Source of the DNA: Uliginosibacterium paludis
GTDB lineage: Bacteria; Pseudomonadota; Gammaproteobacteria; Burkholderiales; Rhodocyclaceae
DNA length: 64,000 nt
Reading direction: 5' to 3'
Assembly: GCF_039631355.1 (NCBI RefSeq)
Contig: NZ_JBDIVF010000005.1
Span: 128,875-192,874 of the forward strand
The notes below the pieces were generated by a model. It saw only the letters and a program-made list of their open reading frames with translations. It did no database searches and was not told where the DNA came from. A program made the translations under genes and the position numbers. Shown here in pieces: positions 24,834 to 32,314 of this stretch (positions are counted from its first letter, which is position 1; each line of letters begins with the position of its first letter).

Positions 24834-25661
24834 ATGGGAGCACAGCAGCCCGCCTTCGGAAAAACCGGTCCGGCCGCAAAGCCGGAAACCGGTGCGCGTG
24901 CCGTGGCACGCGGCTTCTGGCACAGGCCGGACTGGATGGGACTCGTTTCCGATGTCCTGATGCTGTTTGCATCCGTTCTTTTTGGCGTGGCCGTCGTGAA
25001 GTTTGCCGCCAATCTGCCGTTATTCGGCTTGCGGCAGGTCACCGTGGTTTCGCCGCTGTCACACGTCACCCGGGCACAGTTGGAGTACGTCGCCTCGTCA
25101 GCATTGAATGGAAATTTTTTCACCGTCGATCTCGAAGGCGGTCGCAAGGCCTTCGAGAACCTGCCCTGGGTGCGTAGTGCAACCTTGCGCCGGGTCTGGC
25201 CCGGAGAGATTGTCGTGCAGCTCGAGGAGCATGTGGCTGCCGCTTACTGGCGAAGCATCGATTCGGGGGACACGCGTCTCGTGAATACCTTCGGTGAGCT
25301 GTTCGACGGCGCCAGCAACGGAAACCTTCCGGTGTTCAGCGGACCGCCGGACGCCAGTGCTGCCATCCTCGGACAGTTGCACGTCCTCAACGAGATGTTC
25401 AAGCCCATGGATCGCAAGGTGGTCACGCTGTCGCTGTCAGGGCGTCAGGCATGGCAGGTGAAACTTGACAACGGCATGGTCGTCGAACTCGGCAAGGATC
25501 AGGGCAGAGCGCCGCTCAATGAGCGGCTCAAGCGTTTTGTGAAGTTGTGGCCCCAGCTGTCGGCATCGCTTCCCCGTCCGGTGCAGGTTGCCGACCTGCG
25601 CTACACGACGGGCTTCGCGATCCGGATGGCAGGCAGCGAACAGAGAAAAGGCAAGCAATGA
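24834..25661 (+). CDS. ftsQ: Cell division protein FtsQ
   Basis: FtsQ is a bitopic protein that scaffolds FtsL and FtsB at the divisome. The 275 residues have a cytoplasmic N-terminus of about 35 residues, a membrane helix at about 36-60, a POTRA domain (about 64-135, beginning FGLRQVTVVSPLSHVTRAQLEY) and the FtsQ beta domain with VEHVAAAYW-like LEEHVAAAYWR near 135. The ATG at 24834 sits two bases after the ddl stop. The stop overlaps the ftsA ATG. Confidence 0.93.
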   Translation: MGAQQPAFGKTGPAAKPETGARAVARGFWHRPDWMGLVSDVLMLFASVLFGVAVVKFAANLPLFGLRQVTVVSPLSHVTRAQLEYVASSALNGNFFTVDLEGGRKAFENLPWVRSATLRRVWPGEIVVQLEEHVAAAYWRSIDSGDTRLVNTFGELFDGASNGNLPVFSGPPDASAAILGQLHVLNEMFKPMDRKVVTLSLSGRQAWQVKLDNGMVVELGKDQGRAPLNERLKRFVKLWPQLSASLPRPVQVADLRYTTGFAIRMAGSEQRKGKQ

Positions 25662-26887
25662 GCAAGGACAGCAAGGATCTCATCGTCGGACTCGATCTTG
25701 GCACTTCCAAGGTCACCGCCATGGTTGCCGAACTCAGGCCGGATGGCCGGCTGGAGGTCGTCGGCGTGGCGACCCAGCCCTGTTCCGGCCTCAAGAAGGG
25801 CGTCGTGGTGAACATCGAGGCAACGGTGGACGCCATCTCGCGCGTGGTGCAGGAAGTCGAGGTGATGGCGGACTGCAAGATCCGCGACGTCTACACCGGC
25901 ATCGCCGGCAGCCACATCCGCAGTTTCAACTCGAACGGAATGGTGGCGATCAAGGACAAGGAAGTCACGCCGCTTGACGTCGAACGGGTGATTGAAGTGG
26001 CGCGAGCCATGCCCATTCCCGCGGATCAGCAGATCCTGCACATCCTGACCCAGGAGTTCATCGTCGACGGCCAGGATGGCGTGCGCGAACCCATCGGCAT
26101 GAGTGGTGCACGGCTTGAGGTGAAGGTGCACATCGTGACTGGCGCCGTGTCTGCCGCGCAGAACCTGATCAAGTGCGTGCGGCGCTGCGGTCTCGAAGTC
26201 GTGGACCTCGTCCTGCAGCCGCTGGCCTCGAGCTTCGCGACACTCTCCGAGGACGAAAAGGAACTGGGCGTATGCCTGGTTGACGTTGGCGGCGGCACGA
26301 CCGACCTTGCCGTGTTCACACAGGGAGCCATCCGTCATACCGCGGTGATTCCGATTGCGGGCGACCAGATCACCAACGACATCGCCATGGCGCTGCGCAC
26401 GCCCACTGCCGAGGCTGAAGGCATCAAGATCGATTTCGGAGTGGCCATGCAGAGTCTGGTGGATCCCGAGGAAACGATCGAGGTGCCGAGCGTTGGCGAG
26501 CGCGCTTCGCGCCGCCTCTCGCGCGAGAGCCTCGCTGCGGTGATCCAGCCGCGCGTGCAGGAACTGTTTGAACTGGTGCAGGCAGAGTTGCGACGCAGCG
26601 GTTACGAGGAACTGCTGTCCTCCGGGCTCGTCCTTTCCGGCGGTACCGCGCAGCTTGGCGGTATCTGCGATCTGGGGGACGAAGTGTTTCATCTACCGGT
26701 GCGGATCGGTATTCCGGCCTATCAGGGATCGCTTGCTGACGTGGTATGCCAGCCGCAATACGCGAACGTAATGGGGCTGGTGCTGGAAGGTGCCGCACAA
26801 CGCCGACGCGGATTGCAGGCGCGGGAAACACGGAACCTGCGTCATTCATTTGACAGGATAAAAGCCTGGTTCGAGAAAAACTTCTGA
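25658..26887 (+). CDS. ftsA: Cell division protein FtsA
   Basis: FtsA is the actin-like protein that tethers FtsZ to the membrane and recruits later divisome proteins. The 409 residues show the actin phosphate-1 motif GLDLGTSKVTAMVAEL near residue 11, the phosphate-2 motif CLVDVGGGTTDLAVF near 205, and LSSGLVLSGGTAQLGGI near 323. The C-terminal HSFDRIKAWFEKNF forms the amphipathic membrane-targeting helix. ATGA overlap with ftsQ. Confidence 0.96.
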   Translation: MSKDSKDLIVGLDLGTSKVTAMVAELRPDGRLEVVGVATQPCSGLKKGVVVNIEATVDAISRVVQEVEVMADCKIRDVYTGIAGSHIRSFNSNGMVAIKDKEVTPLDVERVIEVARAMPIPADQQILHILTQEFIVDGQDGVREPIGMSGARLEVKVHIVTGAVSAAQNLIKCVRRCGLEVVDLVLQPLASSFATLSEDEKELGVCLVDVGGGTTDLAVFTQGAIRHTAVIPIAGDQITNDIAMALRTPTAEAEGIKIDFGVAMQSLVDPEETIEVPSVGERASRRLSRESLAAVIQPRVQELFELVQAELRRSGYEELLSSGLVLSGGTAQLGGICDLGDEVFHLPVRIGIPAYQGSLADVVCQPQYANVMGLVLEGAAQRRRGLQARETRNLRHSFDRIKAWFEKNF

Positions 26888-26892
26888 TTAGT

Positions 26893-26914
26893 CATGAACT
26901 TGCAAGCGTTCATG
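26893..26914. promoter_or_regulatory. Inverted repeat between ftsA and ftsZ
   Basis: CATGAAC and GTTCATG are perfect 7-bp arms around an 8-nt spacer, 6 bp after the ftsA stop. The 150-bp ftsA-ftsZ spacer is AT-rich in its second half and is a natural place for an extra ftsZ promoter, although no clean hexamer pair is visible. Confidence 0.4.
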
Positions 26915-27037
26915 GTCTAAGGGGAATTGCTTGTGTGCGGTGCGGTTATTTAGTAGTAAACTCCGCATCGATCTACTATATTTAGGCTGTTTTGATTCAA
27001 CGCAAAACACCATTAAGCCAGTTTCAAAGGGGAAAAC

Positions 27038-28180
27038 ATGGATCTGATCGAAGTTGTCGACAAGGAACCGAGTGGTACCGTCATCAAGGTAATTGGTGTC
27101 GGCGGTGCCGGTGGCAATGCAGTGGATCACATGATTCGGGAAGGCGTGCAGGGCGTTGAATTCATCTGCGCCAATACCGATGCCCAGGCCCTCAAGCGCT
27201 CGCTGGCCACGCGCAAGATCCAGCTCGGGGACTCCGGACTCGGCGCGGGTGCCAAGCCCGAAGCCGGCCGTGCCGAAGCGCTCGAGGCGCGCGAAGCCAT
27301 CATGGCGGCGCTGCAAGGGGCGCACATGGCCTTCATTACCGCCGGCATGGGTGGCGGTACCGGTACTGGTGCAGCACCCGTCGTGGCAGAGGTGGCCAAG
27401 GAACTCGGCATCCTGACCGTGGCCGTGGTCACCAAACCCTTCGATTTCGAGAACCGCTTCCGCGTGGCGGACAGCGGCGTGGAAGAGCTTTCCAAGCATG
27501 TCGATTCGCTGATCGTGGTGCTCAACGACAAGCTGATGGAAGTCTATGGTGATGATGCCAGCATGGAAGAGTGCTTCCGCAATGCTGACGACGTGCTCCG
27601 CAAGGCCGTCGGTGGCATCGCCGAAATCATCAATGTGCCTGGCCTGGTCAACGTCGACTTCCAGGACGTCCGCACACTGATGGCCGAGATGGGGCGGGCC
27701 ATGATGGGTTCGGCTGAAGCAGCCGGCATGGACCGTGCGCGCATTGCTGCCGAGCAGGCTGCGGCCAGTCCGCTGCTTGAAGGCGTGGAGCTCTCCGGCG
27801 CACGTGGCGTGCTGATCAATATCACTGCCAGCCGCTCGCTGAAGATGTCGGAAGTGCGCGAGGCGGTGCAGACGGTGCGCGCGTTTGCCACCGCAGATGC
27901 CACCGTGTTCTACGGCACCGTGTTTGATGACTCGATGGAAGACCGCATGCGGGTGACCGTGCTGGCTACCGGTCTGGGCTCGAGCCGCGCAGCCGTGCGC
28001 CAGCCGGTGATCCAGATGGTCAAGACCGGTACCGACAACGTCGCCATGGAAGTGAATTACGACGACCTGGCGATGCCGGCGGTGATCCGTCGTGGCACGC
28101 GCAGCACGGCGCAGGCCATGAGCGACAACGGCTTCGGCACATACGACATCCCGGCCTTTCTGCGCAAGCAGGCAGACTGA
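27038..28180 (+). CDS. ftsZ: Cell division protein FtsZ
   Basis: FtsZ is the tubulin-like GTPase forming the Z ring. The 380 residues have IGVGGAGGNAVDHM near residue 17, the tubulin signature GMGGGTGTGAAP near 104, the T7-loop NVDFQDVRTLM near 205, and the C-terminal docking peptide DIPAFLRKQAD used by FtsA and other partners. It starts behind AAAGGGG after a 150-bp gap, the largest in the cluster, and is followed by a strong terminator. lpxC, which often follows ftsZ in Proteobacteria, is absent here. Confidence 0.97.
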   Translation: MDLIEVVDKEPSGTVIKVIGVGGAGGNAVDHMIREGVQGVEFICANTDAQALKRSLATRKIQLGDSGLGAGAKPEAGRAEALEAREAIMAALQGAHMAFITAGMGGGTGTGAAPVVAEVAKELGILTVAVVTKPFDFENRFRVADSGVEELSKHVDSLIVVLNDKLMEVYGDDASMEECFRNADDVLRKAVGGIAEIINVPGLVNVDFQDVRTLMAEMGRAMMGSAEAAGMDRARIAAEQAAASPLLEGVELSGARGVLINITASRSLKMSEVREAVQTVRAFATADATVFYGTVFDDSMEDRMRVTVLATGLGSSRAAVRQPVIQMVKTGTDNVAMEVNYDDLAMPAVIRRGTRSTAQAMSDNGFGTYDIPAFLRKQAD

Positions 28181-28203
28181 GTTGCAGGTCTGACGCAATG
28201 AAA

Positions 28204-28228
28204 ACCGGGCTTCAGGCCCGGTTTTTTT
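28204..28228 (+). terminator. Rho-independent terminator after ftsZ
   Basis: ACCGGGC, loop TTCAG, GCCCGGT and a run of T, closing the dcw cluster. Confidence 0.92.
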
Positions 28229-28265
28229 ACGCCTGCCTCGGACGGGCTGGCGGGGGCGCTTCGCG

Positions 28266-28271
28266 TAAAAT
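28266..28271 (+). promoter_or_regulatory. -10-like TAAAAT six bases before the ispD ATG
   Basis: TAAAAT followed by CCCGGC and then ATG places the expected transcription start at or next to the start codon, and no Shine-Dalgarno sequence is present. This pattern fits a leaderless mRNA. No good -35 is visible. Confidence 0.45.
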
Positions 28272-28277
28272 CCCGGC

Positions 28278-28967
28278 ATGAACCGATATTTTGCGATAGT
28301 ACCGGCCGCAGGCAGCGGCAGCAGAATGGGGGCCGAGCGCCCGAAGCAGTATCTGCCCCTGGCAGGACGTCCCTTGATCTGGCATGCGCTGGCGACCCTG
28401 TGCGCGGTGCCTGAAGTCGAACGGGTTGTTGTCGTGATCTCGGCGGAGGATGAATGGTGGGTCGCCCACGACTGGTCCTGTTTTGACGGACGTCTGCAGG
28501 TCCTGCGGGCGGGTGGGGCGACGCGTGCCGAAACGGTCAGGAATGCCTTGCGGGAGTTGGGCGATGATCTGGCGCCGGAAGACTGGGTGCTGGTGCACGA
28601 TGCTGCGCGCGCCTGTCTTGCACGGCATCATGTCGAAGTGCTGCTGGAGACGCTCGCCGACGATCCGGTCGGTGGGCTGCTTGCCCAGCCGGTGGCGGAT
28701 ACGCTCAAGCGCAGCGACGAGACGGGACGCGTGCAGCAGACGGTCTCGCGCGAGTCGATGTGGCAGGCCCAGACACCGCAGATGTTTCGTGCCGGCTTGC
28801 TCATCCGGGCTCTGGACGAGAAACCCGGCGTGACGGATGAGGCGGGCGCGGTCGAAGCCTGTGGCCTCGCGCCTAAGCTCGTGCCGGCGGATGCCACGAA
28901 TTTCAAGGTGACTTATCCGCAGGACCTCGCGCTGGCGGAACTGATCCTTCATTCCAGGAGTTTTTGA
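28278..28967 (+). CDS. ispD: 2-C-methyl-D-erythritol 4-phosphate cytidylyltransferase
   Basis: IspD couples CTP and methylerythritol phosphate in the non-mevalonate isoprenoid pathway. The 229 residues begin AIVPAAGSGSRMGAERPKQYLPLAGRP (CTP-binding loop, residues 6-32), with VHDAARACL near 107, TLKRSDETGRVQQTVSRE near 141 and QTPQMFR near 165. It precedes ispF, which catalyses the step after next, and the two genes overlap by one base. Confidence 0.95.
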   Translation: MNRYFAIVPAAGSGSRMGAERPKQYLPLAGRPLIWHALATLCAVPEVERVVVVISAEDEWWVAHDWSCFDGRLQVLRAGGATRAETVRNALRELGDDLAPEDWVLVHDAARACLARHHVEVLLETLADDPVGGLLAQPVADTLKRSDETGRVQQTVSRESMWQAQTPQMFRAGLLIRALDEKPGVTDEAGAVEACGLAPKLVPADATNFKVTYPQDLALAELILHSRSF

Positions 28968-29458
28968 TGACATTTGCATTCAGGATCGGTCAGGGGCTCG
29001 ATGTGCACCGTCTGGTCGAAGGGCGGAAGCTGATTCTCGGCGGCGTCGAGATTCCCCATGAGCGGGGTTTGCTGGGGCATTCGGATGCCGATGCGCTTCT
29101 GCATGCCATCACTGATGCCGTGCTCGGGGCGGCCGGGCTGGGGGATATCGGGCGGCTGTTTCCCGACACCGATCCCGCGAATGAGGGGGCGGATAGTCGC
29201 GTCCTGCTGCGCGAGGCGGTCCGCAAAGTTCACGAGGCGGGCTGGCGCGTGGTCAATGTGGACGCCACGATCATTGCCCAGGCGCCCAGGATCGCACCGC
29301 ATGCGGCCGCGATGGTTGCCAATATTGCGGCGGACCTGCAGGTGGAGACGGGGTGCGTGAACGTCAAGGGCAAAACCAACGAGAAGCTGGGCCATCTCGG
29401 TCGCGGTGAAGGTATTGCGACCCAGGCCATTGCCTTGATCGCAAGGCATGGAGGCTGA
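28967..29458 (+). CDS. ispF: 2-C-methyl-D-erythritol 2,4-cyclodiphosphate synthase
   Basis: IspF makes the cyclic diphosphate intermediate of isoprenoid synthesis. The 163 residues contain RIGQGLDVHRLVEGRKLILGGVEIP with zinc ligands Asp and His, GHSDADALLHAITDAVLGAAGLGDIG near residue 37, and VNVKGKTNEKLGHLGRGEGIATQA near 131. It starts at the ATG overlapping the ispD stop by one base, behind AGGAG. Its end overlaps thpR by 11 nt. Confidence 0.95.
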   Translation: MTFAFRIGQGLDVHRLVEGRKLILGGVEIPHERGLLGHSDADALLHAITDAVLGAAGLGDIGRLFPDTDPANEGADSRVLLREAVRKVHEAGWRVVNVDATIIAQAPRIAPHAAAMVANIAADLQVETGCVNVKGKTNEKLGHLGRGEGIATQAIALIARHGG

Positions 29459-29990
29459 GGTACGGCGCGCGTTTCTTGCGTTGTGGCCGCCGGCCGCACT
29501 GGCGAGCACCTTGCTCGAGCGTTGTGCCGGTCTCGCCGGCAGGCCGGTGCCGGCTCAGGATCTTCACCTCACGCTGGCTTACCTTGGGGATCTTGATGAT
29601 GCGGGTCGCGATGCCGTTTCACGGATCGCCGCCAGGCTCGTCCTGCCTGCGCTCGACTTGCAGCCTGATCGCCTGGCTTGGTGGCCACACAACAGGATTC
29701 TCTGGGCCGGCCTGAAAGCGTGGCCGGAGCCCTTGGCCCGGTTTCATTCGGAGTTGCTCAGGAGCCTGATGGCTGCTGGCTTTTCACTGGAGAAGCGGCC
29801 CTTCGTGCCGCATCTGACCTTGCTGAAGCAGGCGGCTCGACCCTCAGGTGACGGCACCTTCAGTGCCCGTGAAGTGGCCGGACTGCCGCTCTGGCCGCTG
29901 GATTCGTTCTGCCTGGCGGCCTCCCTGCCGGCAGGCGAGCGGCTGGCCGGGCGCTACACCATCCTGGAGCGCTGGCCCGCCGTGCAATGA
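29448..29990 (+). CDS. thpR: RNA 2',3'-cyclic phosphodiesterase (LigT/ThpR family)
   Basis: This 2H-phosphoesterase family opens 2',3'-cyclic phosphate RNA ends. The 180 residues show both HxTL motifs, HLTLAYLG near residue 40 and HLTLLKQ near 123, the catalytic pair. The frame starts inside the 3' end of ispF and stops one base before the convergent acyltransferase, so it is probably expressed with ispDF. Confidence 0.88.
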   Translation: MEAEVRRAFLALWPPAALASTLLERCAGLAGRPVPAQDLHLTLAYLGDLDDAGRDAVSRIAARLVLPALDLQPDRLAWWPHNRILWAGLKAWPEPLARFHSELLRSLMAAGFSLEKRPFVPHLTLLKQAARPSGDGTFSAREVAGLPLWPLDSFCLAASLPAGERLAGRYTILERWPAVQ

Positions 29991-29991
29991 C

Positions 29992-30879
29992 TCAGCCGCG
30001 ATGCTCCGCCAGGAGTTCGCCGATCCTTTGATCCTTTTCCTGCCAGACGCCGTTGAGCCAGGTCTGGATGTGGGCACGGTAGTGCGGCTCGCTGCTGGCC
30101 GCCTCACCGATGAATTCGGAAGGGATCTGCAGCTTGCGGCACTCGACCACGACCCGCCCCATGCGGCCGCACATGACGTTGATGAAGTTGGGTACGCCAT
30201 CGGGATAGACGATGGTGACATCCAGCATGCACTCATAGAGCTCGCCCATCGTGCCCAGCGCGATCGAGGCGCCGCCGCTCTTGGGCTTGAGCAGGTTCTG
30301 ATAGGGAGACTTCTGCTGAGCGTGCTTGGCGGGCGTGAAACGCGTGCCTTCAAGGAAGTTGATGACCGAGGTGGGGATGTTCCGGAATTTCTCGCAGGAC
30401 TTTCTCGCCGTGGCCATGTCTGCCGCAGCGGAGGCCAGATTGCGGCCACCCCGCCGCATGAACGGGAAGTCCAGCGCCCACCAGGCGAGCCCGATCACCG
30501 GGACATAGATCAGCTCTTTCTTGAGAAAGAACTTGAGGAAGGGGATCTTGCCCTGGAAAACCTTCTGCAGGATGACGATGTCGGCCCAGCTCTGGTGATT
30601 GCTGCTGACCAGGTACCAGCCACGGGGATTGAGTCCCTCTACGCCGGAGACCTGCCAGCGCCGCGCTTCAATGGCGAGCATCCAGAAGTTGTTGCCACGG
30701 ATCCAGGTATCGGCCAGTGCGTTGAGGCACAGGTCCGCAAAGGTACGCACCGGCTTGAGCGGGATGCAGAGCTTCAACAGCGAGAAGGGGATGAAGAAAA
30801 TGCAGATCAGCAGGGTGTTGATCGCAATGCAGAGGCCCGAAAAAACGGCCTTCAGGGGAGCGGGCAGCCAGCGGAGCAT
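29992..30879 (-). CDS. PlsC-family lysophospholipid acyltransferase (YihG-like)
   Basis: A 295-residue inner-membrane protein of the 1-acylglycerol-phosphate acyltransferase superfamily, with an N-terminal membrane segment (about 8-32). The catalytic motif is NHQSWADI near residue 93 (HxxxxD), with FMRR near 140 and FLEGTRF near 174 replacing the usual FPEGTR. The overall layout resembles the YihG-type acyltransferases. It probably modifies phospholipid acyl chains, but its donor and acceptor cannot be told from sequence. It is alone on this strand, convergent with thpR. Confidence 0.85.
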   Translation of the reverse strand: MLRWLPAPLKAVFSGLCIAINTLLICIFFIPFSLLKLCIPLKPVRTFADLCLNALADTWIRGNNFWMLAIEARRWQVSGVEGLNPRGWYLVSSNHQSWADIVILQKVFQGKIPFLKFFLKKELIYVPVIGLAWWALDFPFMRRGGRNLASAAADMATARKSCEKFRNIPTSVINFLEGTRFTPAKHAQQKSPYQNLLKPKSGGASIALGTMGELYECMLDVTIVYPDGVPNFINVMCGRMGRVVVECRKLQIPSEFIGEAASSEPHYRAHIQTWLNGVWQEKDQRIGELLAEHRG

Positions 30880-30954
30880 GGGCAGGTAGCGTAAGCGTAA
30901 AGCTCGATTCTACCGGTGATTCATGCTCCGCATGGCGGTGCCGGGGCGGGCGGT

Positions 30955-31356
30955 TCAGACGCAGAGGCAGTGCCCGAGGTGTGCGCTCAGGGCCCCGGAT
31001 TCGGAGCGGGTGTAGTCCTTGTCGAGCCGGCTGCTGACCAGCGATGCGGTCGGCGCGTCGAGTTCGGCGTTGAGCAGGCCCATGAAGGCGGGCGGCGCCA
31101 CCAGGATGGCTCGCTGGAAGGCGCCCCGACTTCGCGCCTTGTAGAGATCATTGGCAAGCCGATGGGCGAAGCCCTGGGCATTGAGTTTGTCGGGTGCCTT
31201 GCATTTCGGAGAGGCCCGGCCGCTGGATTCCGCCACGTTCATGTCACTTTCGTTCAGTGCGCTTTCCTGGATCAGTTCCAGTGATTTGTTGGGCCCGCTG
31301 TGCGAAAAGATGCGGGCGTGACGGGCATTGGCAACAACAATCCAGGTCATCGACAT
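30955..31356 (-). CDS. Host attachment family protein
   Basis: A 133-residue soluble protein beginning MTWIVVANARHARIFSHSG, typical of the family named host attachment protein (Host_attach), where that strand forms an RNase H-like or eRF1-like core. Later features are HRLANDLYKARSRGAFQRAILVAPPAFMGLL and a C-terminal KDYT segment. The name comes from plant-associated rhizobia, and the biochemical role is not established. The ATG lies behind AGGAG. The 97-bp spacer to mtfA shows nothing else. Confidence 0.85.
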   Translation of the reverse strand: MSMTWIVVANARHARIFSHSGPNKSLELIQESALNESDMNVAESSGRASPKCKAPDKLNAQGFAHRLANDLYKARSRGAFQRAILVAPPAFMGLLNAELDAPTASLVSSRLDKDYTRSESGALSAHLGHCLCV

Positions 31357-31453
31357 CGGAGACTCCTTGATACGCGGCGTGAGGGATAAATCCGGCCGGC
31401 AGGCTGCCGGGGCCGGTCAGTCAGACTAGGAAGCCGGCTTGGCGCTGTGCCAA

Positions 31454-32242
31454 TCAAATTTTGGAATGGGCGCCTGTTTCCCTTGTGCCAGGCGGTTCCA
31501 GAAGGTCGATGCGATAGAAAAGGCTGAGCTGTCGGTAAAACTCCGGATAGCTCGTCATCAGGATTTCGGGCTCGGTGAAGAAGGTTTCCGAGCACACCGC
31601 AAAGAACTCGGCCGGGTGCTCAGCCGCGTAAGGGTCGAGCGTTGTGGCTTCGCCCTGGTCGACGCGGTCGCGGAAATCGTCGAAGGCGTCGTCCAGTGCA
31701 TGCTGCCAGGCCTCCACGCTCATGCCGGCGTGCAGGGGCGGCTCGCCATCGGCTTCTCCGCCCAGCATGTCGAGCTTGTGCGCGAATTCATGGATCACGA
31801 CGTTGATTCCCTCCTGCATCTCGCGACTGGCTGACCAGGCGAGGATCACCGGCCCGCCGTCCCAGGCCTCGCCCAGTGCGTCCTCCTCGTATTCATGCAG
31901 CACCCCGTCGGCGTCTACGATCCGTCGGGGGATTACGAAATCGTCCGGATAGACGATGACGCCCTGCCAGCCGGAATAGGCGGCAAGCCCGAGCCGCAGT
32001 ACCGGCAGGCAGGCCTGAAGGGCGATCGACAGGCGCACGAAGTTGTCCGGCTCGAAGTCTTGCGCACCGGAGAAGACCTTGGTTTCCAGGAATTCGAGTG
32101 CCAGCGAGCGCAGGGCCGTGCGGTCGGCCGGGGCGAGGCGCTCCAGCCAGGGCTGACAGGCCTCCACCGCTTGCCAGAGCGGCGCGGCAATGCGTGCCGG
32201 GTCGGGCCCGGTCCTGAAGATTTTTTGCAGGAATCTGAACAT
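31454..32242 (-). CDS. mtfA: MtfA-type zinc metallopeptidase
   Basis: MtfA in E. coli is a zinc aminopeptidase that binds the glucose repressor Mlc. The 262-residue protein has the gluzincin motif HEFAHKLDM (His151, Glu152, His155) and a downstream glutamate in AEFFAVCSETFF as the likely third ligand. The surrounding NVVIHEFAHKLD and EGINVV are typical of the family. I chose the ATG at 32242 (MFRFLQKIF), because the longer frame crosses the relA promoter and start. It is divergent from relA. No Mlc homologue is visible in this window. Confidence 0.9.
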   Translation of the reverse strand: MFRFLQKIFRTGPDPARIAAPLWQAVEACQPWLERLAPADRTALRSLALEFLETKVFSGAQDFEPDNFVRLSIALQACLPVLRLGLAAYSGWQGVIVYPDDFVIPRRIVDADGVLHEYEEDALGEAWDGGPVILAWSASREMQEGINVVIHEFAHKLDMLGGEADGEPPLHAGMSVEAWQHALDDAFDDFRDRVDQGEATTLDPYAAEHPAEFFAVCSETFFTEPEILMTSYPEFYRQLSLFYRIDLLEPPGTRETGAHSKI

Positions 32243-32302
32243 TTCGGTGTCGGCTTGATGCTTTCCCCCGGGAGGGTAGCCGGATGTGGAGGGCGCCTGT
32301 GG

Positions 32303-32308
32303 GATAAT
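32303..32308 (+). promoter_or_regulatory. -10-like GATAAT six bases before the relA ATG
   Basis: GATAAT, then CGCCGC, then ATG. As at ispD, the spacing puts the start point at the start codon and there is no ribosome site, so a leaderless relA transcript is possible. Confidence 0.4.
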
Positions 32309-32314
32309 CGCCGC

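Noticed and set aside
25547..25657. Upstream extension of ftsA
   Set aside because: It overlaps the end of ftsQ in another frame; the ATG at 25658 gives the family N-terminus and an ATGA overlap.
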